Shown: in pieces, positions 31,624-43,440 of the stretch
Numbering within the stretch: position 1 is the first letter of the stretch
How the letters are laid out: the number at the start of each line of letters is the position of its first letter
Assembly (NCBI RefSeq): GCF_023898315.1
Contig: NC_064614.1
Coordinates: 374,417,348 to 374,481,347, forward strand
Source of the DNA: Schistocerca nitens
Lineage: Eukaryota > Arthropoda > Insecta > Orthoptera > Acrididae
DNA length: 64,000 bases
Direction: 5' to 3'
Translations under genes and position numbers: made by a program
Notes under the pieces: generated by a model
Databases searched by the model: none
The model's input: the letters and a program-made list of their open reading frames with translations, nothing else
Told to the model about the DNA's origin: nothing

Positions 31624-33915
31624 TTGAAATATTAATGCGTTTTTATTGTCATACTCACATCTTGAAAAGTTTCTGGATGCACGTGTGCAAAGTATAACAT
31701 ACTGTTTTTGAAAAATTCTTAGCAGCATCAGTTTCTAGGTACGAGTATCTAGCAAATTCACAGATGCAAACATTCATACACCTATCTATCTGAATGTTAC
31801 TACCTAGCAACAGGCGGCACTCTTATCTGCAGGTGTTTATTGAGCACTGAAGCACTTGTAAACTGCGTTATAGACTTAGTAATGCCCCAGGTAGATTCCC
31901 ATTTACTTATCGTATAACTATCGGAAAAGTAGTTTTCCTATATGGTACCTGAGTCTGGTTCACATTCGTACACTATAAACTTCGTTAAGAATCATAAATA
32001 TGATGGACAATTCGTCTTCCGCGCCAGATCGCGTTAGCTGGAGGCGGAGGAGAAAGACAAGGGAAGAGTCAATAATCCGCAGGATGTATTATTCATGTGC
32101 GTTAAGGTTCTTTTCCGTGGAATTTTAATTTTGCGCCTCACGACGCCAGGTTATTGGCAATCCAGCGCAATTCCACCGTGGAACAGACAGTCTGCCCGAA
32201 TTCGATGAAAGTGCGGATCATATTGAAGCGAATCGTCTCGCATGACTTCGACGTCTCTGTCGCGGAACGCTCGTGGTCGTCTTTTCCTCTGCGTTTACGT
32301 ACGATAAGAGAACCGATGGTAAAACCTCTCTTCGCAGTTTGAAAGTTAAATAAAAACTACAACGATCGCATGGAATTACGTTAAAAAGTCTGGCGACGGC
32401 AGACCACTAAAATGATCAGTATGTTTCAATGTTTCAAAGGTATTCTCATATGAAATATTCTGCTTCCACGATGTAATTTAGCTAGTCTTTTACTTAGGGT
32501 TATTTCATACTTCATCTTGAAGCCCAAATGTGGTATGCAACTGTGCAATATTAACAAACACAACTGTTAAACGTTAGCTGTAATCATATCTCAATTAATA
32601 AAACTTTCATGTCGTCCGAGTGCATAATTACATTCCATCTTAAGCAACTAGAAACCAGCCCCTTCAGAAACTTATAACTGTATGTAATCTACATTAGAAG
32701 ACGAAATCTGTCAGTTTGCACAAAGGGGGAAAACTTGTTAGCCACCGACGGCCTAATACCTACAAACTCTGTTTATCAGTTGTTTTCAAAGTATCGAATT
32801 GTACCGAAGATGTATGTGAAAAACCTTACCAAACTGCGAAGAGATGAACGCGACAAAGTCTTTATAACTGTGATTCACGGACTCATTGCTACGTTAATAT
32901 CCCGCACTTTCTTCACAGCACCATCATGAAGCACATTTTCTCAGTATCTGCCGAAAACAGTGATTTTATACTGCATGTAGTATTCGTAAATGTTACATTT
33001 TAACTCTCTTATTACCAGCATTTTTTGTTTAATTGAGTACCATTCGAGACCCCAAGTAATTTACATGGGATGTATCGGCATAATTTAAGGAACTAACAAG
33101 AAAACGTACATTATAGATGTTTAGCGTCACAGTCACCAGTGTATTTTCATGAATGATACACTCGAGAAACAAACAATTTAAATTAGCGACATACTGACCG
33201 CAGTGGTGCTCAATGCATAAACCACGAATAAATTTTAGTAAGCTGTAAATATGAAAATGAACTGAACATCATTGGATATAACTAAGAAAGAGAAAGTCAA
33301 ATATTTTGAAAATATCAGTTATGAAATCAAAGGAGATACATATTTCCAGTTTGTTCATGGCGTCATATTCATCCTAGTGGTAATACGATGATCAAATGAT
33401 ATTTTATTTGTAATGACATTGGAAACGATATTTTCAGAGCCACTGGGCGCCGTATGAAATACGCAATAAGCAATCACTGTTTGAGGTGCATCCACCGACG
33501 CACTACAAAGTACATTCAAAACACCTTTCTAAACACTAGACAAAATGTACCTAGTAATCCGTAGGGGCCATAACTGGTACATGCGCAATTTTAAAATAAT
33601 TTAACATGTGTAAATGTAGTCTTCAGTTAGCAGTGCCTTCAACGGAAACGAAATTGCTCTATTTTCGTAACTGGAAGTCTAAGAAACGGTATCAGACTGA
33701 ATATGGTCCCACGGACTCTTAGCGTAACATAGGCATTCTTCTGAAACTAAAATATGAAAACAAAAGTGACAGTCACAGGTACAGCAGACTTCGAAATCAG
33801 GAGAGAGGAAACGCGTATTCAATAGGTCAAGGATGATGACGGATGTCAAACATTGGTTTAATCCTTTTATGGACATGTTGCTTTAAAATAATACTGATTT
33901 CTAATAACCATCGTA
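31624..33915. other. No gene recognised
   Basis: Mostly AT-rich. Around 32000-32345 the base composition is more even and the sequence looks unlike any repeat in the window, so it may be single-copy, perhaps a conserved non-coding element. The frames there (62 codons at most) are not convincing exons. Confidence 0.35.
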
Positions 33916-33927
33916 CGAACACTAGAA

Positions 33928-34119
33928 ATTGAAATGGTTCAAATGGCTCTGAGCACTATGGGTGTGGTCATCAGTCCTCTAGAACTTCGACCTACTTAAA
34001 CCTAACTAACCTAAGGACATCACACACACCCATGCCCGTGGCAGGATTCGAACCTGCGACCGTAACGGTCGCGCGGTTCCAGACTGAAGCGCCTAGAACC
34101 GCTCGGCCACCCCGGCCGG
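33928..34119 (-). repeat. SINE-A copy with internal deletion
   Basis: Antisense copy lacking about 13 bp of the tail ('cactatgggtgtggtcatca' where 'acttaacttctga' is normally between). Target duplication 'cgaacactagaa' lies at 33916-33927 and 34120-34131. Confidence 0.93.
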
Positions 34120-34215
34120 CGAACACTAGAAGTCCTAAATTATTTTACTGGCGGTTTTGACCTCAGTCGTCCACAGACCTTAGCTAAGCCAATTTGTATG
34201 TTGTGCTCCATTTTG

Positions 34216-34312
34216 CGCAAACGGCCTTATATTGATTACACCGATTTTCATCAGATCACCGAAGTTAAGTAACGTCAAGCGTGGCCAGTAAATGGATGGG
34301 TAACATGATAGC
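34216..34312 (+). repeat. 5S rRNA-derived segment (pseudogene or SINE3 head)
   Basis: The sequence follows the 5S rRNA pattern over about 95 bp: 'aacggcctta', 'acaccgattttcatcagatc', 'accgaagttaagtaacgtca', 'gcgtggccagtaaatggatg', 'ggtaacat'. The internal control region of 5S genes (A box and C box, about 34265-34305) is largely preserved. Multiple substitutions exclude a functional 5S gene. Sequence after 34312 is not 5S-like, so it is either an isolated pseudogene or the head of a 5S-derived SINE. Confidence 0.8.
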
Positions 34313-34319
34313 ACACCAC

Positions 34320-34869
34320 ACAACTTATTACAGACATCTACACTTACAAGAAACACTAAGCACACCTGGTCCCATCGTGTGCGCAGGATTGAAGAACGTT
34401 TACAATTAGGTGGTTGAACGTCCCCTTAAGGGTCTCCAAGCTACCAATGCCATGCCACTTATAATTTTTTCGCTATTCTGGCCACAGATGACCCGTGGAA
34501 GTCGGGTTGAACGGAACGGAATAGTGAGCTGCCTGACGGCCTTACTTTTTTATTTCATCTTTTTAATGCGAAAAGACGCGAATGAGGAACAATTACACTG
34601 TTTTACATAAAAAAGCAATATTTTAGGCAAGGGAGGAACTTAATTGCTTATGAGCAACGTCTTATAATTCATAACACAAATAAAAATAAATTACGATAAC
34701 AGTTAATTTCAGTAGTTCAAACATTAAAATAACTTTTCTAACAATTTCAAAATAGTGTCAAAGCGTTAAATAATCATTCGTCACAAGCAATTTAGTGAAA
34801 TAACGAAAAAACTAAAAATCTATTATTTTTTCTCAGCTAGGCCAAGTAAGGACCACGCGTCAGTTTCAA
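34320..34869. other. No feature recognised
   Basis: Contains AT-rich sequence and short frames only. It may include the body of the element whose head is the 5S-like segment, but I could not show this. Confidence 0.35.
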
Positions 34870-35575
34870 TTCCTTGTTGGTTGTTCTCTGTTTTTCTTGC
34901 TGTACTATTTCATGTGTTCACTACGTGTTTTCTTCCCGTTTTCTGACCACTTCGTACCAATTTTTTTTTTACTCACTATTCTGCTATGGAATCCTTGTGC
35001 ATGCAATACATTTTCTGTAAGCACTTCTGTCAAGTGTTTATTCAGCTTTTAGATTATTTTTTCTAATTTTTTTTATTTTATGAATCCATCTGGTTGTTGA
35101 CTTCTCATTCCACAAATACTTGAAAATCTTTTTGGTTAATCTACTGTCTTGAATCCGATATAAATGCCGGTGTCCAAAAAAATGCCAGTCTTCTTTTTCT
35201 CAGCACATCTGATGTGTTTTCTATGTTTGACAAATTTCATATTTGCTACGTAATTTCCTATCTTCCACGGTGTTTCGTGGACCTAATATTTTCTTATTAT
35301 TCGCCAATATTATTTCTAATTGATCTAAATTATAGTTTAATTCTAGACATTAGCTTGCATATAGATATTCTGGCCCCCTAATATACTGTATTGCCTTATT
35401 TCTGCATTTTTAGAAAGGCGTTTTTTGTTGTTAAAATCTTTGTCTCTTGTCTCTCTACTATCTCCATACCCTTTCCCGTTTTATGTATTCTTACTTCGAC
35501 AGCAGCTTTTTCTAAACTATTCCCTTGGATTATCTCCCTAAGATATTTAAATATTTGAACTTTTGAATGTGGCCA
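34870..35575 (-). mobile_element. RTE-like LINE 3' remnant
   Basis: Read on the minus strand from about 35570, broken frames give 'FKYL.EIIQGNSLEKAAVEV', then a segment around 'RNKAIQYIRGPEYLYAS', and near 35200 'RKRRLAFFWTPAFISDSRQ', followed by 'FQVFVE'. The order matches the C-terminal region of RTE-like LINE proteins. No frame longer than a few dozen codons survives. Confidence 0.55.
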
Positions 35576-35740
35576 ATATCTGTTTTCAGAAAGTTTGGTG
35601 TGTTTTTAATTTTATCATTACAGTTTCGACTTTTATGCAAGTCATCATCACATGACCAGTTTATAAAGAGAGAAGAAAGAACATCTGTTAATGACAAGTT
35701 ATGTGAGATGAAGGTGATACAGAGGGTGATTCAGCTGCTC

Positions 35741-36152
35741 CTACACATGGGTTTTATGCAGCCTCAGTGCCTTCAAATATCACTTGCAATATTTTCATAT
35801 TCTCTCGTTCACGATGTGCAAGCTATTAGTCACACAGAAAAATGAGTCGGACCTTTTTGTAATAAATTTAATGTACCGGGATACGTTTTCGCCAGGGGCC
35901 GTGGTTTTCAAATTATTCAAAAAAATATACAAAATAGACCTTCAAATGCGTTTTTCTTGAATAATTCGTAAAACCTTGGCCTCCAGCAGAAACTTAGCGA
36001 CGTTCAAAATTTAACTACATTAAATTTCCTACAAAAAGTTCCTGTTCATTTTTCTGTAGGTCTAATAGTTTGATCGTAACAAGCAAGAGAATATGAAAAT
36101 AGCGCGCATGGCTTTTGATGGTGTTGGGGACTGCGTAAAATCTAGTAGTAGG
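35741..36152. repeat. Foldback element with arms of about 200 bp
   Basis: Left arm 35741-35937 and right arm about 35940-36152 are inverted imperfect copies. Pairing blocks include 'tattttcatattctct' with 'agagaatatgaaaata', 'aagctattag' with 'ctaatagttt', 'ctttttgtaataaatttaat' with 'attaaatttcctacaaaaag', and 'aaattattca' with 'tgaataattcg'. Almost no loop remains. No coding capacity. This could be a MITE or foldback DNA transposon. Flanking duplications were not identified. Confidence 0.75.
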
Positions 36153-36309
36153 ATCAGCTTCAAAGAATGTCACTTTCTTTCTCTAAATCGGCATGTTCAG
36201 CCTGTGTGAACAGAACTACCTGGCCGTTATTTGATATCCATTCCTATGTAAGATGTCTCCAGTGTCTGAACAAATAGCTTTGTTTATGGAGGGGTAAATA
36301 ATACAAGCA

Positions 36310-36600
36310 AAACTGTAATAATTGGTAGCATCCAAACTTCTTCATTTACCTACACACAACTCAACAACGTGTTTCGAGACAATGCTCTCATTATCATAAG
36401 ATACTAAAACTTAGCTCATGCGGTTAAAACGTTAAAAAGTCTGTCAGCAAAATTGCGGCGTTGGTAGACATTTTAGCGTTTTATGTTTTATCGTCATGAG
36501 CTAAGCTTTACAATGTGATGGTGAGAGCATTATCCCTCGAAACGCGTTGCTGAGCTGTATGTAGGATACGGTTGAACGCTACCAATTATTACTTTAAGAA
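36310..36600. repeat. Second foldback element, arms about 125 bp
   Basis: Left arm about 36316-36440 and right arm about 36470-36596. Pairing blocks include 'taataattggtagc' with 'gctaccaattatta', 'acgtgtttcgaga' with 'tcgaaacgcgt', 'aatgctctcat' with 'atggtgagagcatta', and 'ttagctcatg' with 'catgagctaa'. A loop of about 30 bp separates the arms. Its sequence is unrelated to the foldback just upstream. Confidence 0.78.
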
Positions 36601-36679
36601 CGTAACAGGCGTTAACTCACTTCCGTTAATATTAAGCGTATTTTTCTTATTAGTTTTGGTATGAAACTCAGTTTCGAAA

Positions 36680-37060
36680 CACACACACACACCTGCGAAT
36701 TACGCACAACTATGATGAACGCAAGGACAGAGGGAGACCACAGAAGTGCTGACTGGAGAACACGAGTCGTATTCAGACGCTGCGCTGTCTGCGCCTCGTA
36801 GCTCAGGGAGGCGATACGGCACTTAAATTTTAAAATGCGCCCGGCTGGGCCGGGTGCGCTGTGAGCCACGACGTGGCGGCAGCAGCCAGCGCGGCTCGTG
36901 TTGTAGACACGAGTTCGTGATTCGTTAGCCGCGGGAGAAATGTTCCCGGGCTTCCTTGGAGCCGCCAGCCCGCCTCCAGAAAGCGGGGCCCACAATAAAC
37001 TGCTCGCCGAGACAGCTCCGAATAAATACACGGCTTCTGCCGCAGCCACACGCAACCCTG
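36680..37060. other. CpG-rich block, no gene recognised
   Basis: GC-rich, with palindromic patches ('gcgcccggctgggccgggtg'). Minus-strand frames of 158 and 73 codons overlap here without a domain. A short (CA)n run lies at about 36680-36694. Confidence 0.35.
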
Positions 37061-40000
37061 GTATGTAAAACCCGTTTTTAATCAACACTACAATGTAAGT
37101 GGACAGTTATGAGCAAAAGCGCTGAGCTGTGCGTGGTGCGGCAGAATATATTGGGACAAGGTTCTGGAACACAACGTATACTAGCGAGAGAGCACGCTAC
37201 GAGCAGACGCACGCCGTAACGTTCCCGAATAATATGCGAGGATGCCGTTCCATATTAACGTAGACTCCACGGTTTAAACATTGCCACGAGCCTTTTATTT
37301 TATTGCTGGGTATTTGTCGTAACACCTGGTCAACATGTGATAGAGGCTCTAATTTCCAGTAGTTGAAAGCTGTTGTTTATGTTCTGTTGCGAAATGTTTT
37401 TGCGGAAGAGAATATTCCGAATGATGCATCAATCTACTGGAAAAATTTGTTGTAGTAGGCTACCTGTTCAGTGCATTGCACACACGTCGAAGCATGAATG
37501 TCTCGAAACCAGAAAAGCAAAGTGGGGACTCACCGTAGGGTGACTGCGTTCTGGTTCGCCACGACGTGCGCAGAATTTTACAAAACTACAAAATAAGGAA
37601 AATCATCTTCGTTCCACCAGGCCATTGCAAAATTTCAAAAGAGGAAATAAAACCATCTTAATGAATGTGCATGTATATCTGGAACGAACAAACTGAACTT
37701 AAACCGACCAATAAAACAAGAAACGAAATAATAGTACACTTCTCCACATAGTCTGACAACGAAACTTGAACACCACACACATTCTTTAAATTTTTTTCAT
37801 TTTTAAACGGCTTGTAGAAGAGAACTTGTTTTAGAGTTACGCTTCACCAAGCAGAATATAAAGTTCTTAGTACTATAGTTCGTCATACTCAAATATTCTT
37901 GTCGACATTAAATTAACTGGAAACAGAGTAATAATCGATGACCCTGGTTGAGAAACCATCCTGTAATTAGGTTATAGTGTTTCCTGAAATTCTTGAAATC
38001 CTAAATCATGATGGCCAGATGGAAATCTGAAACTTGATGCTCTGGTATATTACCTTATTTTCTATCCACAAGGCCTCATCTCTTGGTATGTATACTGAAA
38101 TGTAGCTCCCTGAACGTTTTTACAAATATTTTTATTCTTGAACAAAGCTTTGAACACCTGGACGGTCCGTCCTCTTCTCCAGTCTTTTCCTCTCTCTTTT
38201 ATTTGAGGGTAACAACTAAGGCCAGTATAAACATCGGAACTTGGCATTAACCATTGGTTGTGGATACCTGTATGCTATGCTACTTTGCTAAACTTTCGCA
38301 TTTCTAGTGGGGAAACCCACGTATATAAATTTAATATTTCGTTTTAGTCAGAGCGCAGTTGTTTCAGTTTCTCCGCAGCTTACACTAATATATCGTAGTA
38401 TTGCATTAAAATGGAAAATTAAAGGTATGCCCATTAATAAGTGCGAAAAGAAACGATATTACAGAGCGTCCTAGCCACAAGCAATGCTTTACTTGAAATT
38501 TAGGTGTGTTTACTATATTTAAGTCTCTACTACTTCCCCAACGTGACGTAATTGGAAATCAGTATTTATAAGCCTGTACTTTCGTTGTCGATATAAACGA
38601 AATACTTACAGGAACTTTGTTATGGTCAACGTTATGACTTCGTATTTTCCTATCCATAGAAATCCATGTGCTAAACAGATACGTGTGCTATGTCTGTAGG
38701 GGACTGAGATGGACAGGTATAAGCCAAGTGAAAATTAAATGTTGTAGGTTAATGCCGTGGAACTGTTCTCCACTGTGACCTTACGTTGCGTCCAGTGATA
38801 GGACATTTACGGTTCTGTCTTTGAAGGGGCTGAATAGTAAAGAACCGGTGCCAAATTCTTTTCCATGCCATCGTCATACAAAGTTCAAGTCACTGTTGTT
38901 GGAAAAGATGACAAGATCAATTCAGATTTCTTCTTGTTTTGGTAGGTAACACCTATTTGTAAATGACACATTCAGAGGCTTGAATGAGGACAGGCCCCAC
39001 TATTCGTAAACTGTAATTTAGATAAACTGTAGAAGATCTAAAGCGGCACTCCTATTCTTGCACAATGTTTCAACGTTATGACACCAACGTTTACCAGTTA
39101 CAGCGCAAGCTACTAGGCGACCAGTTGCAGTTGTGTTAATTTGCGAACTATTTAGCACTGCGACAATTTTCGTTAATGATAACTGTTTTATAAGAATGAT
39201 AAAGGACGAAAATAAAGAGTTCCTTTATTAGTTGACAGAAATTCGTCTATCTGATTACGAACTGCAGGCGATTTTCAGACAACATTCATTTTTAAGTGCA
39301 TTATTAAAACCATTGAAAGCAGCACTTTACTGAGAGCTCGCTGCGCAATACAAAGCATTTAGAGTGGTTGAGACAGTGACCTCTTTTTCTGAAGGAGGGT
39401 TTCTGATTTCTACCAGAGCAATTAGATTTAGATTGTTCATGGTTTCCCTAACACAACTGTCGAAGAATACTGAGATTTTCCTTTAAGGACTTGAGGTAGA
39501 GTCCCATACATCAGCACTCTGGGACTGAGAGTGTTCCGTCTCAGGCTGTAATTTCTCCGGAACCAAAGCAATGGTTCATGTGGAGTACATGCCACTTGAC
39601 TGATAAGTTTACCACCAGCTTACGATCCGCCCCCGAGGGAGGCAATGGAAGGAATTCCTGGTGTGTCGCATTCTGAAGTGCTACTATAATCTGCATTTTC
39701 TACCTCATTCTGTACAGCACTTTGGAATTGTTGTTTACTGTAGCATTAATATTCACGGGAAAATTCAAGACTGTGTATAGTGTCTATTTAGAAAAATAAG
39801 TAACAAACTGTAGTGACAAAATATTTTTGGTATAATGAACAGTCGCGCGCTCGCCGATCAGTAGTAAAAACTAGTCAGACGAGATACACAGAATTTTCTT
39901 AAAAGTTGATAGTGCTATCGTTGGCGAGGGCACCATTGACAGACAGTGAGATACACAATTGAAAGAGCTAGCGTGGTAATCATCTGCTGAGACCTAAACA

Positions 40001-40089
40001 GGACACAGAATAGCTGTATAAGGATGATTGATTGATGCATCAACATCTCCCCTTACAGCTCTTCCCGAAATTATGTTCTCGTTCAGCTC
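37061..40089. other. No feature recognised
   Basis: About 3 kb of AT-rich sequence with no frame above roughly 60 codons, no tRNA-like boxes and no terminal repeats that I could pair. It may be single-copy sequence or very old repeat. Confidence 0.4.
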
Positions 40090-40960
40090 CCTTTATTAGT
40101 GGTTGGTCTTGGAAAAGAGCAATCAATGGATGTACAACTGATTGCATCACCGTTGCTGACATCGATCAAAATATACAGAGAGCTCCAAAACAAAACAAAA
40201 CAAAAAATGGCTGTGGCTCTGCTAACTTCTGCGAAGATACACGATCTTGGGCTATGTTTAAGCTGCCTACAGAAGCCAGCATCTTCACCTTGAACTTCTC
40301 GCAATCAAGGAAGCCCTTAGATATGCAACAGATTAGTTCGACATCCTTTCCACGGATTCACGGGAAGCCCTGGAAGACCTAGAAAAACAGGGATGGGACT
40401 ACAAAACAAACCGCTATGTGCCAATTTCATTTAAATTAATACACCAGTGTGAATGTCAACACAAACGTACCCAGTTGTCTTGACTCAAGAGTCACCCTGG
40501 TATCTCTCACAACGAGATCGTGGATCACCTGCCAAACGTAGTGTGAGCTATGACCAACTTTATTACAATTTTTAACGCATACAGGTTTCGTTCCCGGCTT
40601 GAAGACGCAAGCCTTTCAGGAATGGACGCAGATGTGGCAGATTTCACAAAAGTGGCATTCCGCCAACAACCTTGTTTTCACAGATAAAACTATCTAGGCA
40701 ACACATCACTAATAAAATACGCAGTAGGTTGGATCATGCCTGTTATCTTCCGCTCCTACATGAGATGTAAGTTCAGCCATCTTTGCACTACGAAGAACAG
40801 CAAAATGAGATCGCAGACAACCGTGTAGTACTAGGGTGTTCGTATCATGAAAGTCAAATGCGCAAGCTTCAGCAGGACTTGAAAAGTGTAGGAATTCCCA
40901 ACCTACTTGTGTGACAATTGTTTCGACGGCCGACCACAGTAAACTTTCAATATTGCCCGC
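40090..40960 (+). mobile_element. I/LOA-like LINE 3' half with RNase H remnant
   Basis: Broken + strand frames show a LINE RNase H domain: 'NGCGSANFCEDTRSWAMFKL', 'IKEALRYATD', 'ILSTDSREALEDLEKQGWDY' (catalytic TDS), and 'SHPGISHNEIVDHLPN' near 40490-40545, corresponding to HxG..GNE.AD. Further 3', 'FQEWTQMWQISQKWHS' (about 40618-40665) and 'QQDLKSVGIPN' followed by a leucine- and serine-rich end resemble the C-terminus of I-type LINEs. RNase H is found only in some LINE clades, so this is a different lineage from the other LINEs in the window. Several stops make it dead. Confidence 0.7.
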
Positions 40961-41324
40961 TTTTTAAGAGAAGTGGATATACTTACATGACGCATAAGAA
41001 TCGAGCGTGAAATTACACGTGGGGAGCGGTGAAAAACCAGTGCTAAGCATGAGCGATACTGGCGAGTTACACTCTGGATTTCGTAAAATGATGAGCTAGA
41101 TGGTGTAGTTCCCACGAGACTTTACTCAGGGTGGTTCTTATCAAAGTTAAAAATCTCCAACGCGACACAGAAGATGCTGATGCGAGTAATTTAATACAAG
41201 ACACACGGGATTCCCAATATCGGGAAATACTCCAAAAGTGGACGACAAATGTTAAACATGTGACGTCACCAGATGTCGCACCTGATCATCCCAAACCACG
41301 CCAAGTATTACAGTCGGTGTGGTT

Positions 41325-41400
41325 CTTGGCCCGAATGAGCGACTTCAGCGCGTGGGGCCCAGAGTTCGAGTCTTGCGTCTGGCAGGCAGTATTTTTTTCG
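41325..41400 (+). repeat. tRNA-like SINE head fragment
   Basis: 'ggcccgaatgagcgacttca' then 'gcgtggggcccagagttcga' and 'gtcttgcgtctggca' give a B box and acceptor-like end. The body is short and no duplication was found. Confidence 0.45.
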
Positions 41401-41652
41401 TTACCGTAGATAGTTGTGTGTTTATATTGAGGTAAGATTTGCTATTTTATTAACCAGTCTAGCGGTCTCCTCTGGATTATTGCAAGGTACAGGACTGTAA
41501 AATTTGCGTCACATGTAAATAAATAGAAACTTCCGAATGCTTCGTTAACAGTAAATGAGCTACGTTTTCTGAAACAAGGACAAACGGAAAGAAATACAAG
41601 ATAAGAATAGCTTTTACTTGGCTACAGCGAGGACAATATCTTGTAACTTCTA

Positions 41653-41849
41653 GCCGGCACGGGTGGCCCAGCAGTTCTAGGTGCTACAGTCTGGAACCGC
41701 GTGACCGCTGCGGTCGCAGGTTCGAATCCTGCCTCGGGCATGGATGTGTGTGATGTCCTTAGGTTAGTTAGGTTTAAGTAATTCTAAGTTCTAGGGGACT
41801 GATGACCTCAGAGGTTAAGTCCCATAGTGCTCAGAGCCATTTGAACCAT
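41653..41849 (+). repeat. SINE-A copy
   Basis: Full-length, with head 'gccggcacgggtggcccagc' and an intact B box. Target duplication 'ttgtaacttcta' lies at 41641-41652 and 41850-41861. Confidence 0.94.
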
Positions 41850-42226
41850 TTGTAACTTCTACGTTTACAACAGATTACATTTACAAAACGCATTCGAAAT
41901 TTGCACCATTTGCTCGCATTAAAGTATTGCATCGCTCAATCATCCGTTCACGCCCATGTCCAACCGCTTCACGTGCACCGAAGTACGTCATCTGGTGACG
42001 TCACATGTTCAGCATTTCTCATCCGTTTTTGGGCTGCTTCCCGACACATGCGACGCCATGTGTCTTACATTAAATTAATTGTTCCAGCGTCATCTACATC
42101 GCGTCGGGTTTTTTTTAAACATTCATAAGAATCACCCTGAATATGTTCAAGGTATCCAGACACGATGTATATGGAGGGCTGCTACAGTTCCTGTGAACAT
42201 TTATTCCGCACTGTTATCGTTTTATT

Positions 42227-42876
42227 GGTTCAAATGGCTCTGAGCACTGTTGGAATTAGGAGCTGAGGTCATCAGTCCCCTGGAACTTAGAACTACTTAA
42301 ACCCAATTAACCTAAGGACATCACACACATCCATGCCCGAGGTAGGATTCGAACCTGCGACCGTAGCGGTCGCGCGGTTCCAGACTACAGCGCCTAGAAC
42401 CGCTCGGCCACTCCGGCCGGCGACATAAATATGACTGCACGACGGGAGTTAAGACTTTGAACGTAGAGTGGTAGTTGGAGCTAGACGCATTGGCCGTTCA
42501 ATTTCGGAAGTCGCTAGGGAATTCAGTATTCCGAGATCCACAGTGTCGAGAATGTGCCAAAAGTACTAAATTTCAGGCATTACCTCTCACCACGGACAAA
42601 GCAGTGGCCGATAGTCTGCAGGTAACGAACGAGAGCAACGGCGTCTGCGTAGAGTTGCCGGTGCTAACATAGAAGGAACGCTACTTGAAATAACCACAGA
42701 AATCAATACGGAACGTACGTCGAATGTATCCGTTATCACAGTGCGGGGAAATTTGTGTTAATGGGCTACGGCAGCACACGACCAAAGCGAGTGCCTTTGC
42801 TAACAGCACATCACCTGCAAGGCCCTGCTGGGCTCCTGACTGAAGCGCCTAGAACCGCTCGGCCACACCAGCCGGC
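42227..42876 (-). mobile_element. Composite SINE-A / Tc1 fragment / SINE-A head in one insertion
   Basis: Read on the minus strand from 42876: about 42 bp of a SINE-A head ('gccggctggtgtggccgagc'), then about 410 bp of Tc1 sequence (42422-42833), then a complete SINE-A (42227-42421) ending at its normal tail. Only one target duplication surrounds the whole: 'tatcgttttatt' (42215-42226) and 'tattgttttatt' (42877-42888). Neither SINE piece has its own. See the findings. Confidence 0.75.
42422..42833 (+). mobile_element. Tc1 fragment inside the composite
   Basis: Same family as 13712-15552. It runs from the start of the coding region ('gactgcacgacgggagttaa', 'tagttggagctagacgcatt') through 'taccaaatttcaggcattac'-like sequence to 'gctaacagcacatcacctgc'. 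It lacks both terminal repeats and is frame-broken. Confidence 0.78.
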
Positions 42877-43019
42877 TATTGTTTTATTCCAAGCAACAGA
42901 ATGAAATCATAGTTATCAGTTATACAAAGTGTGTGACGTCGGTTAGATATCTAGGCTAACGTTGCGAAGTGATATGAAATAGAACGTGAACGTAAAGGTG
43001 GTAGCAGGGAAGGCGAATG

Positions 43020-43440
43020 CGTGGCTATGAAGGAGAGCGCGTATAGAACACTGGTGCGACTCATTCTTGAGCACTGCCAGAGAGTTTGAGATCCCCAACA
43101 GTTTGGTTTAAAGAAGCCGGAACACTAGATCTGTTGCTGGTAGGTCCGATCAACATGCGACTATTAAGGAGAGGCGTGGTGAACTCAAATGGAAATCCCT
43201 AGAGGAAAGACGACGTTCTTTTCGCGAAGCACTGTTGAGACGATTTAGAGGTCCGGCGCTTGAAATAAACTGCAGGACTATTCTACTGGCACCGAAGTAC
43301 ACGTAGCGTAAGGACCAGAAAGGTAAAATGACCACAATTAGGGCTCGTACTGAGGCATATAGGTAGTCGTTCTTCCCGCTCCCTGTTTGCGAATGGCACA
43401 GAAAGCAAACGACTACTAGTGTTACCTTGTACCTGCGCCG
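43020..43440 (+). mobile_element. CR1/Jockey-like LINE 3' end
   Basis: Starts with 'AYRTLVRLILEHC', the post-RT motif, at about 43038-43076. It continues with 'HATIKERRGELKWKSLEERR', 'RSFREALLRRFRG' and 'INCRTILLAPKY', then 'RKDQKGKMTTIRARTEAY'. Three stops or more are present. It is truncated 5' at about 43020. Confidence 0.75.

Noticed and set aside
34216..34312. Functional 5S rRNA gene
   Set aside because: Too many substitutions and no 5S-like 3' end or T-run terminator at the right place.
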